Shown here: one piece after another, positions 1 to 8,211 of the stretch
Numbering within the stretch: position 1 is the stretch's first letter
Layout of the letters: every line of letters starts with the position of its first letter
Source of the DNA: Acidimicrobiaceae bacterium
Lineage (GTDB): Bacteria > Actinomycetota > Acidimicrobiia > Acidimicrobiales > RAAP-2
Direction: 5' to 3'
Length of the DNA stretch: 64,000 bases
Assembly: GCA_003153575.1 (NCBI GenBank)
Contig: PLZW01000016.1
Span: 65,895-129,894, forward strand
Notes under the pieces: generated by a model
The model's database searches: none
What the model was told of the DNA's origin: nothing
What the model saw: only the letters and a program-made list of their open reading frames with translations
Translations under genes and position numbers: made by a program

Positions 1-7
1 GCGCCCG

Positions 8-757
8 CTAGTCCCCCGCTCCCGCCGCCACGGTGGGGCGCGGATGCTCCGCCTCGCCCAGATACCGGTCGAGGACCTCCCGGCCGGCGTCCGTGGCCGG
101 CCCGGCCCAGCCGACCCGGCCGCGGGTCAGGATGACGCAGCTGTCCGCCATGGCGAGCGCCCGGTGGACGAACTGTTCGCTCAGCACAACTGTGATCCCG
201 GATCTTCGTGCCTCGTCGAGGCTCTGGAACACCGACTCGGTCACGGCCGGCGCCAGGCCGAGAGACAGCTCGTCGGCGATGATCAGTTTCGGAGAGACAG
301 CGAAAGCGCGAGCAAGCGCCAGCATCTGCTGCTCACCACCGGACAGGCTGCCGGCACGCTGGGCGGGGCGATTGCCCAAGATGGGGAATTGCTCGATGGC
401 CCGGTCGATGGCTGCGGCCCGCACGTTGCGCGGCTCCTGGGCGACCGCCATGCGCAGGTTGTCGGTCACCGAGAGTCCCGGGAAGATCCCACGTCCTTCG
501 GGGATGTACGTGAGACCCAATCGGCGGATGCGATGGGCCGGCAGGCCGGTGATGTCCTGCCCGTCGAACGTGATCCGGCCGGCGGCCGGTGCCACCAGGC
601 CCGACACGGCCCGGGCGAAGGTGCTCTTGCCCGCACCGTTCACTCCCAAGACAGCCAGGACGGAACCGGGTTCCACGGCGACCGACACACCGAACAATGC
701 CTGGGACGGACCGTAGCGTACGTCGAGTCCCGCCACGTCGAGTAGTGGTGCCGTCAT
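8..757 (-). CDS. livF: Branched-chain amino-acid-type ABC transporter, ATPase LivF
   Basis: This is a 249-residue cytoplasmic ATPase of the LivF family, which drives uptake of amino acids or small carboxylates through the LivHM permease. Walker A (GVNGAGKST) lies at residues 38-46, the signature LSGGEQQ near 137, and a Walker B stretch reading LIIADELSLGLAP instead of the usual DEP form. The ATG was chosen because it overlaps the stop of livG by four bases (ATGA at 754-757); the longer open frame upstream has no LivF-like sequence. The true substrate is unknown. The surrounding catabolic genes suggest it may feed them, but this is inference. Confidence 0.93.
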   Translation of the reverse strand: MTAPLLDVAGLDVRYGPSQALFGVSVAVEPGSVLAVLGVNGAGKSTFARAVSGLVAPAAGRITFDGQDITGLPAHRIRRLGLTYIPEGRGIFPGLSVTDNLRMAVAQEPRNVRAAAIDRAIEQFPILGNRPAQRAGSLSGGEQQMLALARAFAVSPKLIIADELSLGLAPAVTESVFQSLDEARRSGITVVLSEQFVHRALAMADSCVILTRGRVGWAGPATDAGREVLDRYLGEAEHPRPTVAAGAGD

Positions 758-1656
758 GCCCCGCCGACTTCCGGTCGTGATCCGGGTACGGCAGGGGCTG
801 CCGTCTGACCGGTTGCTGTGCGCTGTGGAGGCTCGACGTCCCCGAGGTAGGCGGCGCGCACCGCCGCGTCGCTGCGGACCTTGTCGGGGGTCCCGACCGC
901 GATCCTCTCGCCGAAGTCGAGGACCACGACCATATCCGACAGTGCCAACACGGCGGCGACATCGTGTTCGACGATGACGAGGGCGAGCCCGTCGTCGCTC
1001 CGGTCGACGATCTCCCGGAAGACGGAGATCAGGTTCTCCGACCCGTGGAGGTCGAGTCCGGAGAGCGGCTCGTCGAGCAGGAGGACACGCGGCTGGCTGG
1101 CCAAGGCCCGACCTACCTCGACCAGGCGGATGACACCGAGGGGCAGAGCCGCCACGGGAGCCTTGGCCACATGGGTCAGATGGAGGAGCTCGAGCAGGCC
1201 GTCGACCTTCTCGACTTCGCCCGGCGAGGTCCGGAACAGGGCCCGGGGATCGAGCATGTCCCGCCACATGCGATGGGGGACGACACGGGCCCGGTAGGCC
1301 AGCACGAGGTGCTCGCGGACCGTCAGTCCCATGAACAGCTCCGGCTGTTGGAACGTCCGGGCCAGGCCCCGGGTCGCCCGGTGCCGGGCGGACACGTCGG
1401 TCACGTCATCACCCCGGAGGAGGACCTTCCCGGCGTCAGGGCTCAACAGTCCGGACAGCACGGCGAGCAGCGTCGACTTCCCGGCGCCATTGGGCCCGAC
1501 CAGGCCGACGATGTTCCCGCGCCGGACCTCCAGCGAGACTCCCGACAGCGCGGTCAAGCCTCCGAAGTGGACGGTGATGTCGTCCGCCGCCAGTGCGACC
1601 GGATCCTGATCGGCGGTGGCGTCGATCGTGCCGGCGTCGGTCGCGGTCGTCATCAT
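754..1656 (-). CDS. livG: Branched-chain amino-acid-type ABC transporter, ATPase LivG
   Basis: A 300-residue ATPase, partner of LivF. Walker A (GPNGAGKST) is near residues 48-56 and Walker B LLLDEPLSGLD lies in the second half. The C-signature is degenerate (LPLGVIRLVEVGRAL instead of an LSGGQ form), as in part of the LivG family. About 20 residues precede the conserved ATPase start. The ATG at 1654-1656 overlaps the stop of the permease gene (ATGA), so translation is probably coupled. A second ATG directly follows, so the start could be one codon later. Confidence 0.92.
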   Translation of the reverse strand: MMTTATDAGTIDATADQDPVALAADDITVHFGGLTALSGVSLEVRRGNIVGLVGPNGAGKSTLLAVLSGLLSPDAGKVLLRGDDVTDVSARHRATRGLARTFQQPELFMGLTVREHLVLAYRARVVPHRMWRDMLDPRALFRTSPGEVEKVDGLLELLHLTHVAKAPVAALPLGVIRLVEVGRALASQPRVLLLDEPLSGLDLHGSENLISVFREIVDRSDDGLALVIVEHDVAAVLALSDMVVVLDFGERIAVGTPDKVRSDAAVRAAYLGDVEPPQRTATGQTAAPAVPGSRPEVGGA

Positions 1657-3677
1657 GACAGCTGTCCCGCGACCTCGGGGGCCATCCCGACCGCTTCCGT
1701 GTCGACCACACCGGCCTCCACCTCTTCGGCGAAGTGCTCGTCGGCGAGTGCGTCGGGCGCCACGCGCTGCAGGAGGTGCCGCAGTCGTCGACTCTGCTCG
1801 GCCAGGACGCCGTCGGGGTACTTGGCCGCCGAGATGGCGCCGAGTCCGAAGATCACCGGCAGCAAGTTCCCCGTCCATGTGGGCAGGTAGGCCTGGGAGA
1901 TGGCCGGGAGCATCACGAACGCGAGCGCGGCCACCAGTGCCGCCGCCGTCGAGCGGATGCCGATCGTCACCAGTGCAGCGAACCAGACGATCCCCGCGAA
2001 TGTGGCGAAGGAGCTGGGTGAGACGGTCGTCTGGGCGACCGCCAGCAGACCGCCCCCGATACCGGCGATGAATGCCGCAGTCGCCCCGGCCAGGACTTTC
2101 ATCTGGACCACGCTGATGCCGGACGTCCGGGCGCCGGCTTGGCTCCAACGAGCTGCGTTGAGGGCGAGGCCCGTGGTGGACCGACGAAGGTTGACGATGA
2201 AGAGCGACACGATCACGAAGGCCACCAGGCACAGGTAGGAATAGCTGATGTCGGATGACGCGAAACTCGGTCGGTTGAGGGTCAGGCCGAGGCCCTGGTT
2301 GACGAAGCGGGGCAGGGTGAACACCAGGTTCTCGATGAGCAACCCGAACGTCAGGGTCACCAGGGCGACGTACAGGTCGCCCAGTCGGATGCTCAGGAAG
2401 CCGATGAGTGCGCCCAGTCCCAGAGCGACGAATCCCCCGACGGCCACCGATGCCAGGACGGGCCACCCGAGGTGGCCGGCGAACTGCGATGTCGTCAGCG
2501 CGCCGACCCCGGCGAAGGTGATCTGGCAGAGCCAGAGCATGCCCCCTTCACCCGTGACCAACGTCCACGAGAGAAAGATCACGCCGAAGGCGAAGGCCTG
2601 GGCCGTAAGGCCCACCCAGTAGCCGCCGAGGACGAGTGGAAGGGCGACGGCGAGGGCGACGAGCACGAGTGGGCCGGCATACCGGCCGAAGAAGTTGAGG
2701 GAGGCGGTCTCGACCACGGTGGACGTGGATGCCGCCAGCTTGCTCTCACCCTGCGGCGTGATGGCCCGGTCAAGCGCCCCGCCCCACGCTTCGGTTTCGC
2801 CCACCCGGCCCCGACGGACGAGATTGTAGACGAGCACGATTGTGATGACGATGAAGGGCACGGCGTCGATGATCTCGGTGGTCCAGGCACTGGCGGGTGG
2901 GAGATAGCGCTGGATGAGCGAGGTGGCCACCCCCATGAGGAGGCCGACCCCTACCGCCACCGGAAGGTTCCGGAGTTTGGCTGCGATGACGGCAGCGAAC
3001 GATGCGGCGATGAGCAGCGTGAAGTTGATCGGGTCGAGCCCGATGATCGGTGCGGCGAGCACGCCGGTGAGTCCGGCCAGGAAGGTGCTGACCGCCCAGA
3101 CGCCGATCGAGATGGCCGTCGGATTGGTGCCCGAGAGGTCGGTCATCGCCGTGGAGTCGACCATGGCCCGCACCTTGAGGCCGACGTCGCTGTACTTCAG
3201 TACCAGGGCGCCCGCGACGACGATCACCACGACGGAGGCGTAGACGATGATCTGGTCGAGCGTCACCGGCACGCCGATGAAGTGGAACACCTTGACCGGC
3301 TCCGGGGCCAGGCCCGGCGCCTGCTGGATGGCCCCGGTCCCGAAGATGATGGTGGCCAGCGCCGGAAGGGCGACCGACAGCCCGATGGTCGCCACCACCT
3401 TGGTCAGCGGGGAGGACAGCTTGAGGTAACGGAAGAGGACGGCGTACAGCACGATCCCGAGTGCCGGCGCGGCGATCAGGATGGCGACTGCGGCGGCGGC
3501 CAGGATGCTCCAGCTCTCCTGGGTGTGGAGGTAGTAGTAGAAGCGGGCGATGAAGAAGGCCATGGCGCCGAAGGCGAAGTTGAGGATACCGGAAGAGGTG
3601 TAGGTGATCACCAGGCCCGCGGACGCGATCGCGTAGATGCCGCCGAGCACCAGTCCCGCGATCACGAATTGAAGCAC
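1653..3677 (-). CDS. Fused LivH-LivM ABC transporter permease
   Basis: A 674-residue inner-membrane protein that joins two permeases usually made separately. Residues 1-300 resemble LivH (many hydrophobic helices, beginning MLQFVIAGLVLGGIYA) and residues about 335-640 resemble LivM. A charged linker and a charged C-terminal tail separate and end the domains. The GTG start has a GGGGGAG ribosome-binding site a few bases upstream. It is the first gene of a livHM-livG-livF operon. No solute-binding protein gene adjoins it; the nearest LivK-like lipoprotein is at 34,891. Fused LivHM permeases are known in actinobacteria. Confidence 0.92.
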   Translation of the reverse strand: MLQFVIAGLVLGGIYAIASAGLVITYTSSGILNFAFGAMAFFIARFYYYLHTQESWSILAAAAVAILIAAPALGIVLYAVLFRYLKLSSPLTKVVATIGLSVALPALATIIFGTGAIQQAPGLAPEPVKVFHFIGVPVTLDQIIVYASVVVIVVAGALVLKYSDVGLKVRAMVDSTAMTDLSGTNPTAISIGVWAVSTFLAGLTGVLAAPIIGLDPINFTLLIAASFAAVIAAKLRNLPVAVGVGLLMGVATSLIQRYLPPASAWTTEIIDAVPFIVITIVLVYNLVRRGRVGETEAWGGALDRAITPQGESKLAASTSTVVETASLNFFGRYAGPLVLVALAVALPLVLGGYWVGLTAQAFAFGVIFLSWTLVTGEGGMLWLCQITFAGVGALTTSQFAGHLGWPVLASVAVGGFVALGLGALIGFLSIRLGDLYVALVTLTFGLLIENLVFTLPRFVNQGLGLTLNRPSFASSDISYSYLCLVAFVIVSLFIVNLRRSTTGLALNAARWSQAGARTSGISVVQMKVLAGATAAFIAGIGGGLLAVAQTTVSPSSFATFAGIVWFAALVTIGIRSTAAALVAALAFVMLPAISQAYLPTWTGNLLPVIFGLGAISAAKYPDGVLAEQSRRLRHLLQRVAPDALADEHFAEEVEAGVVDTEAVGMAPEVAGQLS

Positions 3678-3978
3678 CCCGAGCTCCCCCTTTTTGCCGC
3701 TCGACTCCCCGTTCTAGGTGACGGACAGACGGCTACTCCTTCATCCCGCCGGCCTTCAGATCGGCTCGACCGACGACGAGCTTCTCATGCGTTCTTTCTG
3801 CGACAGAACACCGTATACCAAATATGGGAAACCCACTTGCTGGCAGTAGGCGGCTCCGTTTCCGTCTCTCATCGGCCCAAAGCACAGCCTCCTGGGCTCG
3901 GCTCATCAGCCTCGGGGGTCCCTCTGTCGGATATTCCGAGAACGTTGATTCCGCAAACGATCCATTCCGCCGGTGGCC
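3678..3978. other. Intergenic leader of the liv operon
   Basis: Between the flavin oxidoreductase stop and the livHM start, both on the minus strand, lie about 300 bases without a credible gene. The stretch around 3,805-3,830 is much more AT-rich than its surroundings and reads TTTGGTATACGG on the minus strand, a plausible -10 region for livHM. No good -35 partner or inverted repeat stands out. The run of T at 3,690-3,695 is part of the purine-rich ribosome-binding region on the minus strand, not a terminator. Confidence 0.5.
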
Positions 3979-4947
3979 TCAGCCGGCCACGGCAGGCATC
4001 ACCTGGTCGACCACGGTCCGCAGGTATCCCCAGGCGACTTCGGGGGGAAGGCCGCCGATCAGCGGATGGAGCTGCAGCATCTGGCCTGAGCGGACCAGGG
4101 CGACCGCCTCGTCCACCGAGACGATCCGGTGGCTGGCGTCTTCTGTTCGCAGCTCTTCGGCGGAGGTGGCGGTGGACAACGATGCGCTGTGCGGCGCCCC
4201 TTCGTTGAGCTGGGCGTACATCGTCACGTCGTGCATCAGGTAGGGACCGAGTTCCTCCCAGGCGCGATCGACGTCGTCGGCGACGAACAGGGCCGTCGTG
4301 GCATCGTCCTCCGGGAGCATGCACATGCCGGGTCGGTGCCCGTGGGCTGCCGCCTCGTCGCGGTAGGCGGGCTCCAGCGCCGGATCGCCGCGTTGGGCGA
4401 GGAAGTCGAGTCCGTGGCGGCCGGCCCGGCGGGCCGCGGCGATGCTCCCGCCACCCCATGCGATGCGGGGTCCGCCCGGCGTGAAGGGGGGCGGCGTGAC
4501 CTGGATGGTCCGGTGCTCGTACTCGAAGGGGTCGCCTGACGTTGCCTTGAGCAGCACGCCGAGATGCTCCTCGGCGATGGCACCGCGCCGGTGGAAGTCG
4601 ACCGCGTGCATGTCGTACTCCTCGGGCCGGTACCCGATGGCCGCCACGTAACTCACCCGGCCCTGGCTGAGGATGTCCAGGACCACCATGTCCTCGGCCA
4701 ACCGGATCGGGTGGTAGAGCGGCAGGACGACAGCCGCCACCATGATCGGCAAGGTGGTCGTGCGGGCGGCCATGGCCGTGGCCAGGATCAACGGGGATGG
4801 CAGGTAGCCGTCGGACATGCCGTGGTGCTCGCACACGATGGCCAGGAGGGCCCCGCGGTCCTCGGTCCAGTGCGCCATCTCGAGGGCGGCCCGGTACAGC
4901 TGGGTGGTCGACACACCGGTCGCCGGTGCCCGCATGTCGAAGCGCAT
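3979..4947 (-). CDS. LLM-class flavin-dependent oxidoreductase
   Basis: A 322-residue luciferase-like monooxygenase-fold protein, expected to use FMN or F420. Family features include the N-terminal strand ending in EHHG, the SQGRVSYVAAIGYRPEEY loop and the WGGGS segment. These enzymes oxidise or reduce small organic substrates with reduced flavin; the substrate cannot be told from sequence. The start at ATG 4947 follows family length. A TTG nine bases upstream (4956) lies closer to an AGGAGG and is a real alternative. The gene reads in the same direction as the liv operon, 300 bases upstream of it. Confidence 0.85.
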   Translation of the reverse strand: MRFDMRAPATGVSTTQLYRAALEMAHWTEDRGALLAIVCEHHGMSDGYLPSPLILATAMAARTTTLPIMVAAVVLPLYHPIRLAEDMVVLDILSQGRVSYVAAIGYRPEEYDMHAVDFHRRGAIAEEHLGVLLKATSGDPFEYEHRTIQVTPPPFTPGGPRIAWGGGSIAAARRAGRHGLDFLAQRGDPALEPAYRDEAAAHGHRPGMCMLPEDDATTALFVADDVDRAWEELGPYLMHDVTMYAQLNEGAPHSASLSTATSAEELRTEDASHRIVSVDEAVALVRSGQMLQLHPLIGGLPPEVAWGYLRTVVDQVMPAVAG

Positions 4948-5133
4948 GGTGAACAAGGTGCCTCCTCGGATCGTCGGGCGGAAGGGACGGCGGCGGCGGC
5001 CCGTCCGGACCACCTGTCGCCGACTGCGAGTTCTACACCAGGGAGCAACGGTGCACACGGACGGGGTTCATCCGGTGAGGCCCGGGTCTACACTCCGGAC
5101 GTTCATGAATCGAGCTCTCGGAGGGATACCGCA

Positions 5134-5442
5134 GTGATCTTCATCGTCGTCAAGCAGAAAGTTCGGGCCAAGTACGCCGACGACTGGGTCGATCTGGTCG
5201 CGGACTTCACCGCGGCCACCAGGGCGGAGCCCGGGAACATCTGCTTCGAATGGTCCAGGAGCGTCGACGACCCCACCGTCTACGTCCTGGTCGAGGCGTT
5301 CAAGGATGCCGCCGCAGGCGAGGCGCACGTCCAGTCGGAGCACTTCAAGACGGCCAGCGCCCAGCTCGCCACCTGGCTGGCCGCCGTCCCGGACATCGTG
5401 CACGTCGAGGCACCGGGCGACGGCTTCGCCCCGATGACTTGA
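5134..5442 (+). CDS. Antibiotic-biosynthesis-monooxygenase (ABM) family protein
   Basis: A 102-residue single-domain dimeric alpha-beta barrel of the ABM/YgiN family, often small cofactor-free quinol or aromatic monooxygenases. The domain fills the whole protein: a strand near the start (VIFIVVKQKV), TRAEPGNICFEWSRS in the middle and the conserved LVEAFKDAAAGEAHVQSEHF. The GTG start has GGAGGG eight bases upstream. It is divergent from the flavin oxidoreductase and convergent (7-base gap) with the next gene. It may oxidise a catechol or quinol from the neighbouring pathway; the exact role is unknown. Confidence 0.85.
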   Translation: MIFIVVKQKVRAKYADDWVDLVADFTAATRAEPGNICFEWSRSVDDPTVYVLVEAFKDAAAGEAHVQSEHFKTASAQLATWLAAVPDIVHVEAPGDGFAPMT

Positions 5443-5449
5443 GGCGTCG

Positions 5450-6067
5450 CTACGTCGGACGCACTGGGGCCGAAGGATCCGTCGACGCCGGGGCCCGGTC
5501 CTGGAGGTCGTCGTCGAGCTTGACATCGAAGGTGCGGAACGCCATGGCGAGGAGGTCGTAGGCGCCGACCGTGAACACCACGTCCATGAGCTGCTGGACG
5601 TCCAACTCGCCGGCCAATGTCGTCCAGGTGGCCTCGGAGAGCCGGGCGTCGCCCACGAGCTCGTCGGCGGCCATGAGCATGGCGGCCTCGAACGGTGACC
5701 AGCCCGCGGCCCCGGGTCCGGACCTGATGGCCTCGAGCTCGGCGTCGGAAATGTCGGCGTCGCCGGCCAGTACCGCGTGCTGCGCCCATTCGTAGGCCGC
5801 ATCGCGCAGGACTGCCACCCGCAGCACGAGCAGCTCGCGCTGACGCGGGGTGATCGTCGACGCAAACAGCACATGACCGTTGAAGTGGTTGTAGGCGGTG
5901 GAGAGCTCGGGATGATGGGCCAGCAGACCCAGCGCATTCAGTCCCTTCGGCCGCGACGGGTCGCGGGACGGAAACGGGACACGGGGGTTCGGGGGCCGGA
6001 GGGCGGCCAAGGCGTCGGTCATCCCCGGCGGCCACTCGCCGGGCGGGATCGGATCGACTCGACCCAT
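5450..6067 (-). CDS. Carboxymuconolactone decarboxylase family protein
   Basis: A 205-residue all-helical protein of the CMD/AhpD family. The conserved core includes ITPRQRELLVLRVAVLRDAAY followed by EWAQH, where the AhpD CxxC motif is absent, so it is closer to the lactone decarboxylase branch than to peroxidase helpers. It is the last gene of an operon with the SDR, TauD-like, SnoaL-like and Rieske oxygenase genes; the gap to the SDR is one base. The ATG ends next to the SDR stop. A role in opening or decarboxylating a ring product is inferred from context. Confidence 0.87.
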   Translation of the reverse strand: MGRVDPIPPGEWPPGMTDALAALRPPNPRVPFPSRDPSRPKGLNALGLLAHHPELSTAYNHFNGHVLFASTITPRQRELLVLRVAVLRDAAYEWAQHAVLAGDADISDAELEAIRSGPGAAGWSPFEAAMLMAADELVGDARLSEATWTTLAGELDVQQLMDVVFTVGAYDLLAMAFRTFDVKLDDDLQDRAPASTDPSAPVRPT

Positions 6068-6068
6068 G

Positions 6069-6854
6069 TCAGGTGTTGCGTCCGCCGTTGACGCCGATCA
6101 CCTGGCCGGTGATGTACGAGGCCTCCTCGGTCACCAGAAACGCCGTGGCCGCGGCGATGTCCTCGGGACGCCCGATCCGACGCACCGGAGTCCTGCCTTC
6201 GTGCTCCTCGACCGGTCCGCCGAGCCGGCCTTTGGCCTCGCTGGCGCGGAGCATCGGTGTGTCGATGAATCCGGGAGGGATGGTGTTGACGGTGATGCCC
6301 TTGGGTCCGAACTCGAGGGCGAGGGACTTCGTGAGCCCGATGACACCGGCCTTCGACGACACATAGGCGGCCATGTAGGGCTGGCCGCCCTGGGCGCTCG
6401 ACGACGAGATGTTGACGATGCGGCCCCAGCCGGCCTGCAGCATGTGGGGAAGCACCACCTGGCAGCAGTGGAAGGCACCTGTCAGGTTCACCCCGATCAC
6501 CCGCTGCCATGTGTCGAGGTCGATCTTGAGGAATGGCCCGAACTGCTCGAGTCCGGCGTTGTTCACGAGGATGGTGGGGGCTCCGAGGCTCTGTGCCACC
6601 TGGGCGACAGCCGCCTCCACCGCGGTCCGGTCCGTGACGTCGGCCTCGACGCCGATCGCCGTCCCCCCGTCGGCGTCGATCTTGGCGGCGGCCTCGTCCG
6701 CCGATGCGGCGTTGCGGTCCACCACGGCCACGGCGGCACCGTCGGCGGCCAGTCGCTCGCTGATGGCCAGCCCGATCCCCGAGCCACCGCCGGTGACGAC
6801 GGCAACCTTGCCGTGCAGGTCGCGTGATGTCGCCGGGCCGCCCACCCCGCTCAC
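6069..6854 (-). CDS. SDR family NAD(P)-dependent oxidoreductase
   Basis: A 261-residue classical short-chain dehydrogenase. The Rossmann glycine motif GGGSGIG lies near residues 18-24, NNAG near 95, and catalytic Ser plus Tyr-x3-Lys in SSSSAQ and YVSSK. The GTG start overlaps the stop of the TauD-like gene (GTGA at 6851-6854). The protein is notably similar to the SDR at 24124 across the segment from SSSSAQ to NTIPP, so the two are paralogues in different catabolic modules. It probably oxidises a hydroxyl made by an upstream oxygenase. Confidence 0.93.
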   Translation of the reverse strand: MSGVGGPATSRDLHGKVAVVTGGGSGIGLAISERLAADGAAVAVVDRNAASADEAAAKIDADGGTAIGVEADVTDRTAVEAAVAQVAQSLGAPTILVNNAGLEQFGPFLKIDLDTWQRVIGVNLTGAFHCCQVVLPHMLQAGWGRIVNISSSSAQGGQPYMAAYVSSKAGVIGLTKSLALEFGPKGITVNTIPPGFIDTPMLRASEAKGRLGGPVEEHEGRTPVRRIGRPEDIAAATAFLVTEEASYITGQVIGVNGGRNT

Positions 6855-7681
6855 TGGATCGGCTCGTCGCCGGCAAAGGTCGTGCGGTGCATGTCCCGGG
6901 GCGATCCCGGGTCGTACGGCAGGGCACGGTGGAGTACGCCGCGGTTGTCCCAGACCACCACGTCGCCGACCTGCCAAACGTGGCGATAGACCCGGTCGGG
7001 AGTGGTGGCCCGGGCGAGCAGGTCGTCGAGCAGGGCCCGGCTCGCCTCGGGGTCCAGGCCCACGACGTAGTCCGCGGTGGCGCCCAGTACGAGGGACTTG
7101 CGACCCGAGCGGTGGGTCCATACCAGCGGGTGCTCCTTGGCCGGCCGCTGGCGCATCATCTCGAGCGCCTCGGGGGACGGATCGGGATTCAGCAGGCGCT
7201 GGGATGCCTCGATGGTGTGGACCACCCGGAGCGACTCGCAGTGTTGTTTGTCCTGGTCGGACAAGTGCTCGTAGGCCTGGTACGAGCTGGCGAACTCGGT
7301 CTCGCCTCCCGACTCGGCCACGGCGTGGGCGCTGAGCATGGTGGCCATGATGGGGATGTCGTCGGTACACCCGTCGATGTGCCAGTGGAAGGTCCCCTTC
7401 AGGTAGGTCGCCGCCGGGTTCCTCGTCGGGTCGAGCGTCACGAGGAAGATCTCGGGGTACTCCCCCTGCCCGAGCTTCTCCAACGTGCCGAGCTTGCGAC
7501 TGAATGCCACCTGGGTTTCGTCGTCGAGGTGCAGGTCCCGGAAGACGAGCGCCCCGTTCGCCTCCAAGGCATCGAGCGTCCAGGCCGGCAAGGCGTCGTC
7601 GTGCAGGAGCTGGTCGCGGTCCACCCCCTCCACCAATGCACCCACGGTGGGAGTGAGCTTGTCGGTCGTGATCACTGCCAT
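6851..7681 (-). CDS. TauD/TfdA family Fe(II)/2-oxoglutarate dioxygenase
   Basis: A 276-residue non-haem iron dioxygenase. The facial triad is visible: HWHIDG supplies the first His and Asp, and WDNRGVLHRAL the distal His; an Arg binding 2-oxoglutarate follows in RTTF. TauD-family enzymes hydroxylate carbons and often release sulfite, phenols or amines. The ATG has a GGGGG-rich site upstream. It lies between the SnoaL-like and SDR genes, all on the minus strand. A gap of 109 bases (7682-7790) separates it from the SnoaL-like gene and may carry an internal promoter, though none is clear. Confidence 0.93.
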   Translation of the reverse strand: MAVITTDKLTPTVGALVEGVDRDQLLHDDALPAWTLDALEANGALVFRDLHLDDETQVAFSRKLGTLEKLGQGEYPEIFLVTLDPTRNPAATYLKGTFHWHIDGCTDDIPIMATMLSAHAVAESGGETEFASSYQAYEHLSDQDKQHCESLRVVHTIEASQRLLNPDPSPEALEMMRQRPAKEHPLVWTHRSGRKSLVLGATADYVVGLDPEASRALLDDLLARATTPDRVYRHVWQVGDVVVWDNRGVLHRALPYDPGSPRDMHRTTFAGDEPIQ

Positions 7682-7790
7682 GGGTGATCCCCCTTCGTCT
7701 CCAAGTGCTGAATCTAAGTGATACGGACACTCTACTCAGGCGTGAACGTCATTTCCGCCGTGGTCGGAGGACGGCGCCGGCGCCGCTCCG

Positions 7791-8180
7791 TCAGGTGACG
7801 AACTCCGCCGTGCGCCGATGGAAGCGCCACGTCCCGTCCGAGTGGTGGAGGACGTCGTGGTACCTGCCGACGAGCTGGATCGACCAGCCTTCCCTGCCCT
7901 TCAGGAGGAAGAGCACGTCGCTACTGGCCCGGGCCTCGTCGCCGTCCCAGTCGGTCACATGGGTGTTCACGACAACATGGCGCTGGGGCCGCACGGGCGT
8001 CCACTCGGCGAATGCCTTGCGGAGCGAGTCGTGGCCCTCGTGGGTCCCGAGGCCCGGGATCTCGCAGGCGCCATCCGGGCAGAAGGTGGCGACGATGTCG
8101 TCGGTCCGGCCGTCGTCGAGCGCCTGGGCGTAGGCGGCCAGAGTGGCGCGGATGCCCTCTGCCGCATCAGCGAAGGTCAT
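7791..8180 (-). CDS. SnoaL-like / NTF2-fold protein
   Basis: A 129-residue NTF2-fold protein, the fold of SnoaL cyclases, ketosteroid isomerases and small subunits of ring-hydroxylating oxygenases. Typical features are the N-terminal helix ending in ALDDGRTDDIVATF and C-terminal strands with W-x-x-RRTAEFV. The chosen ATG has GGGAGG about 11 bases upstream; an in-frame TTG at 8222 would overlap the oxygenase stop. Because it follows the Rieske alpha-subunit gene by 31 bases and no classical beta subunit is present, it could act as that subunit. This is inference. Confidence 0.85.
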   Translation of the reverse strand: MTFADAAEGIRATLAAYAQALDDGRTDDIVATFCPDGACEIPGLGTHEGHDSLRKAFAEWTPVRPQRHVVVNTHVTDWDGDEARASSDVLFLLKGREGWSIQLVGRYHDVLHHSDGTWRFHRRTAEFVT

Positions 8181-8211
8181 CGTGGTGCTCGCCTCCCGTT
8201 CCCAACGGCGC

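Noticed and set aside
4564-5133. Long in-frame extension upstream of the ABM protein
   Set aside because: It is the reverse of the flavin oxidoreductase gene, while GGAGGG before GTG 5134 marks the real start.
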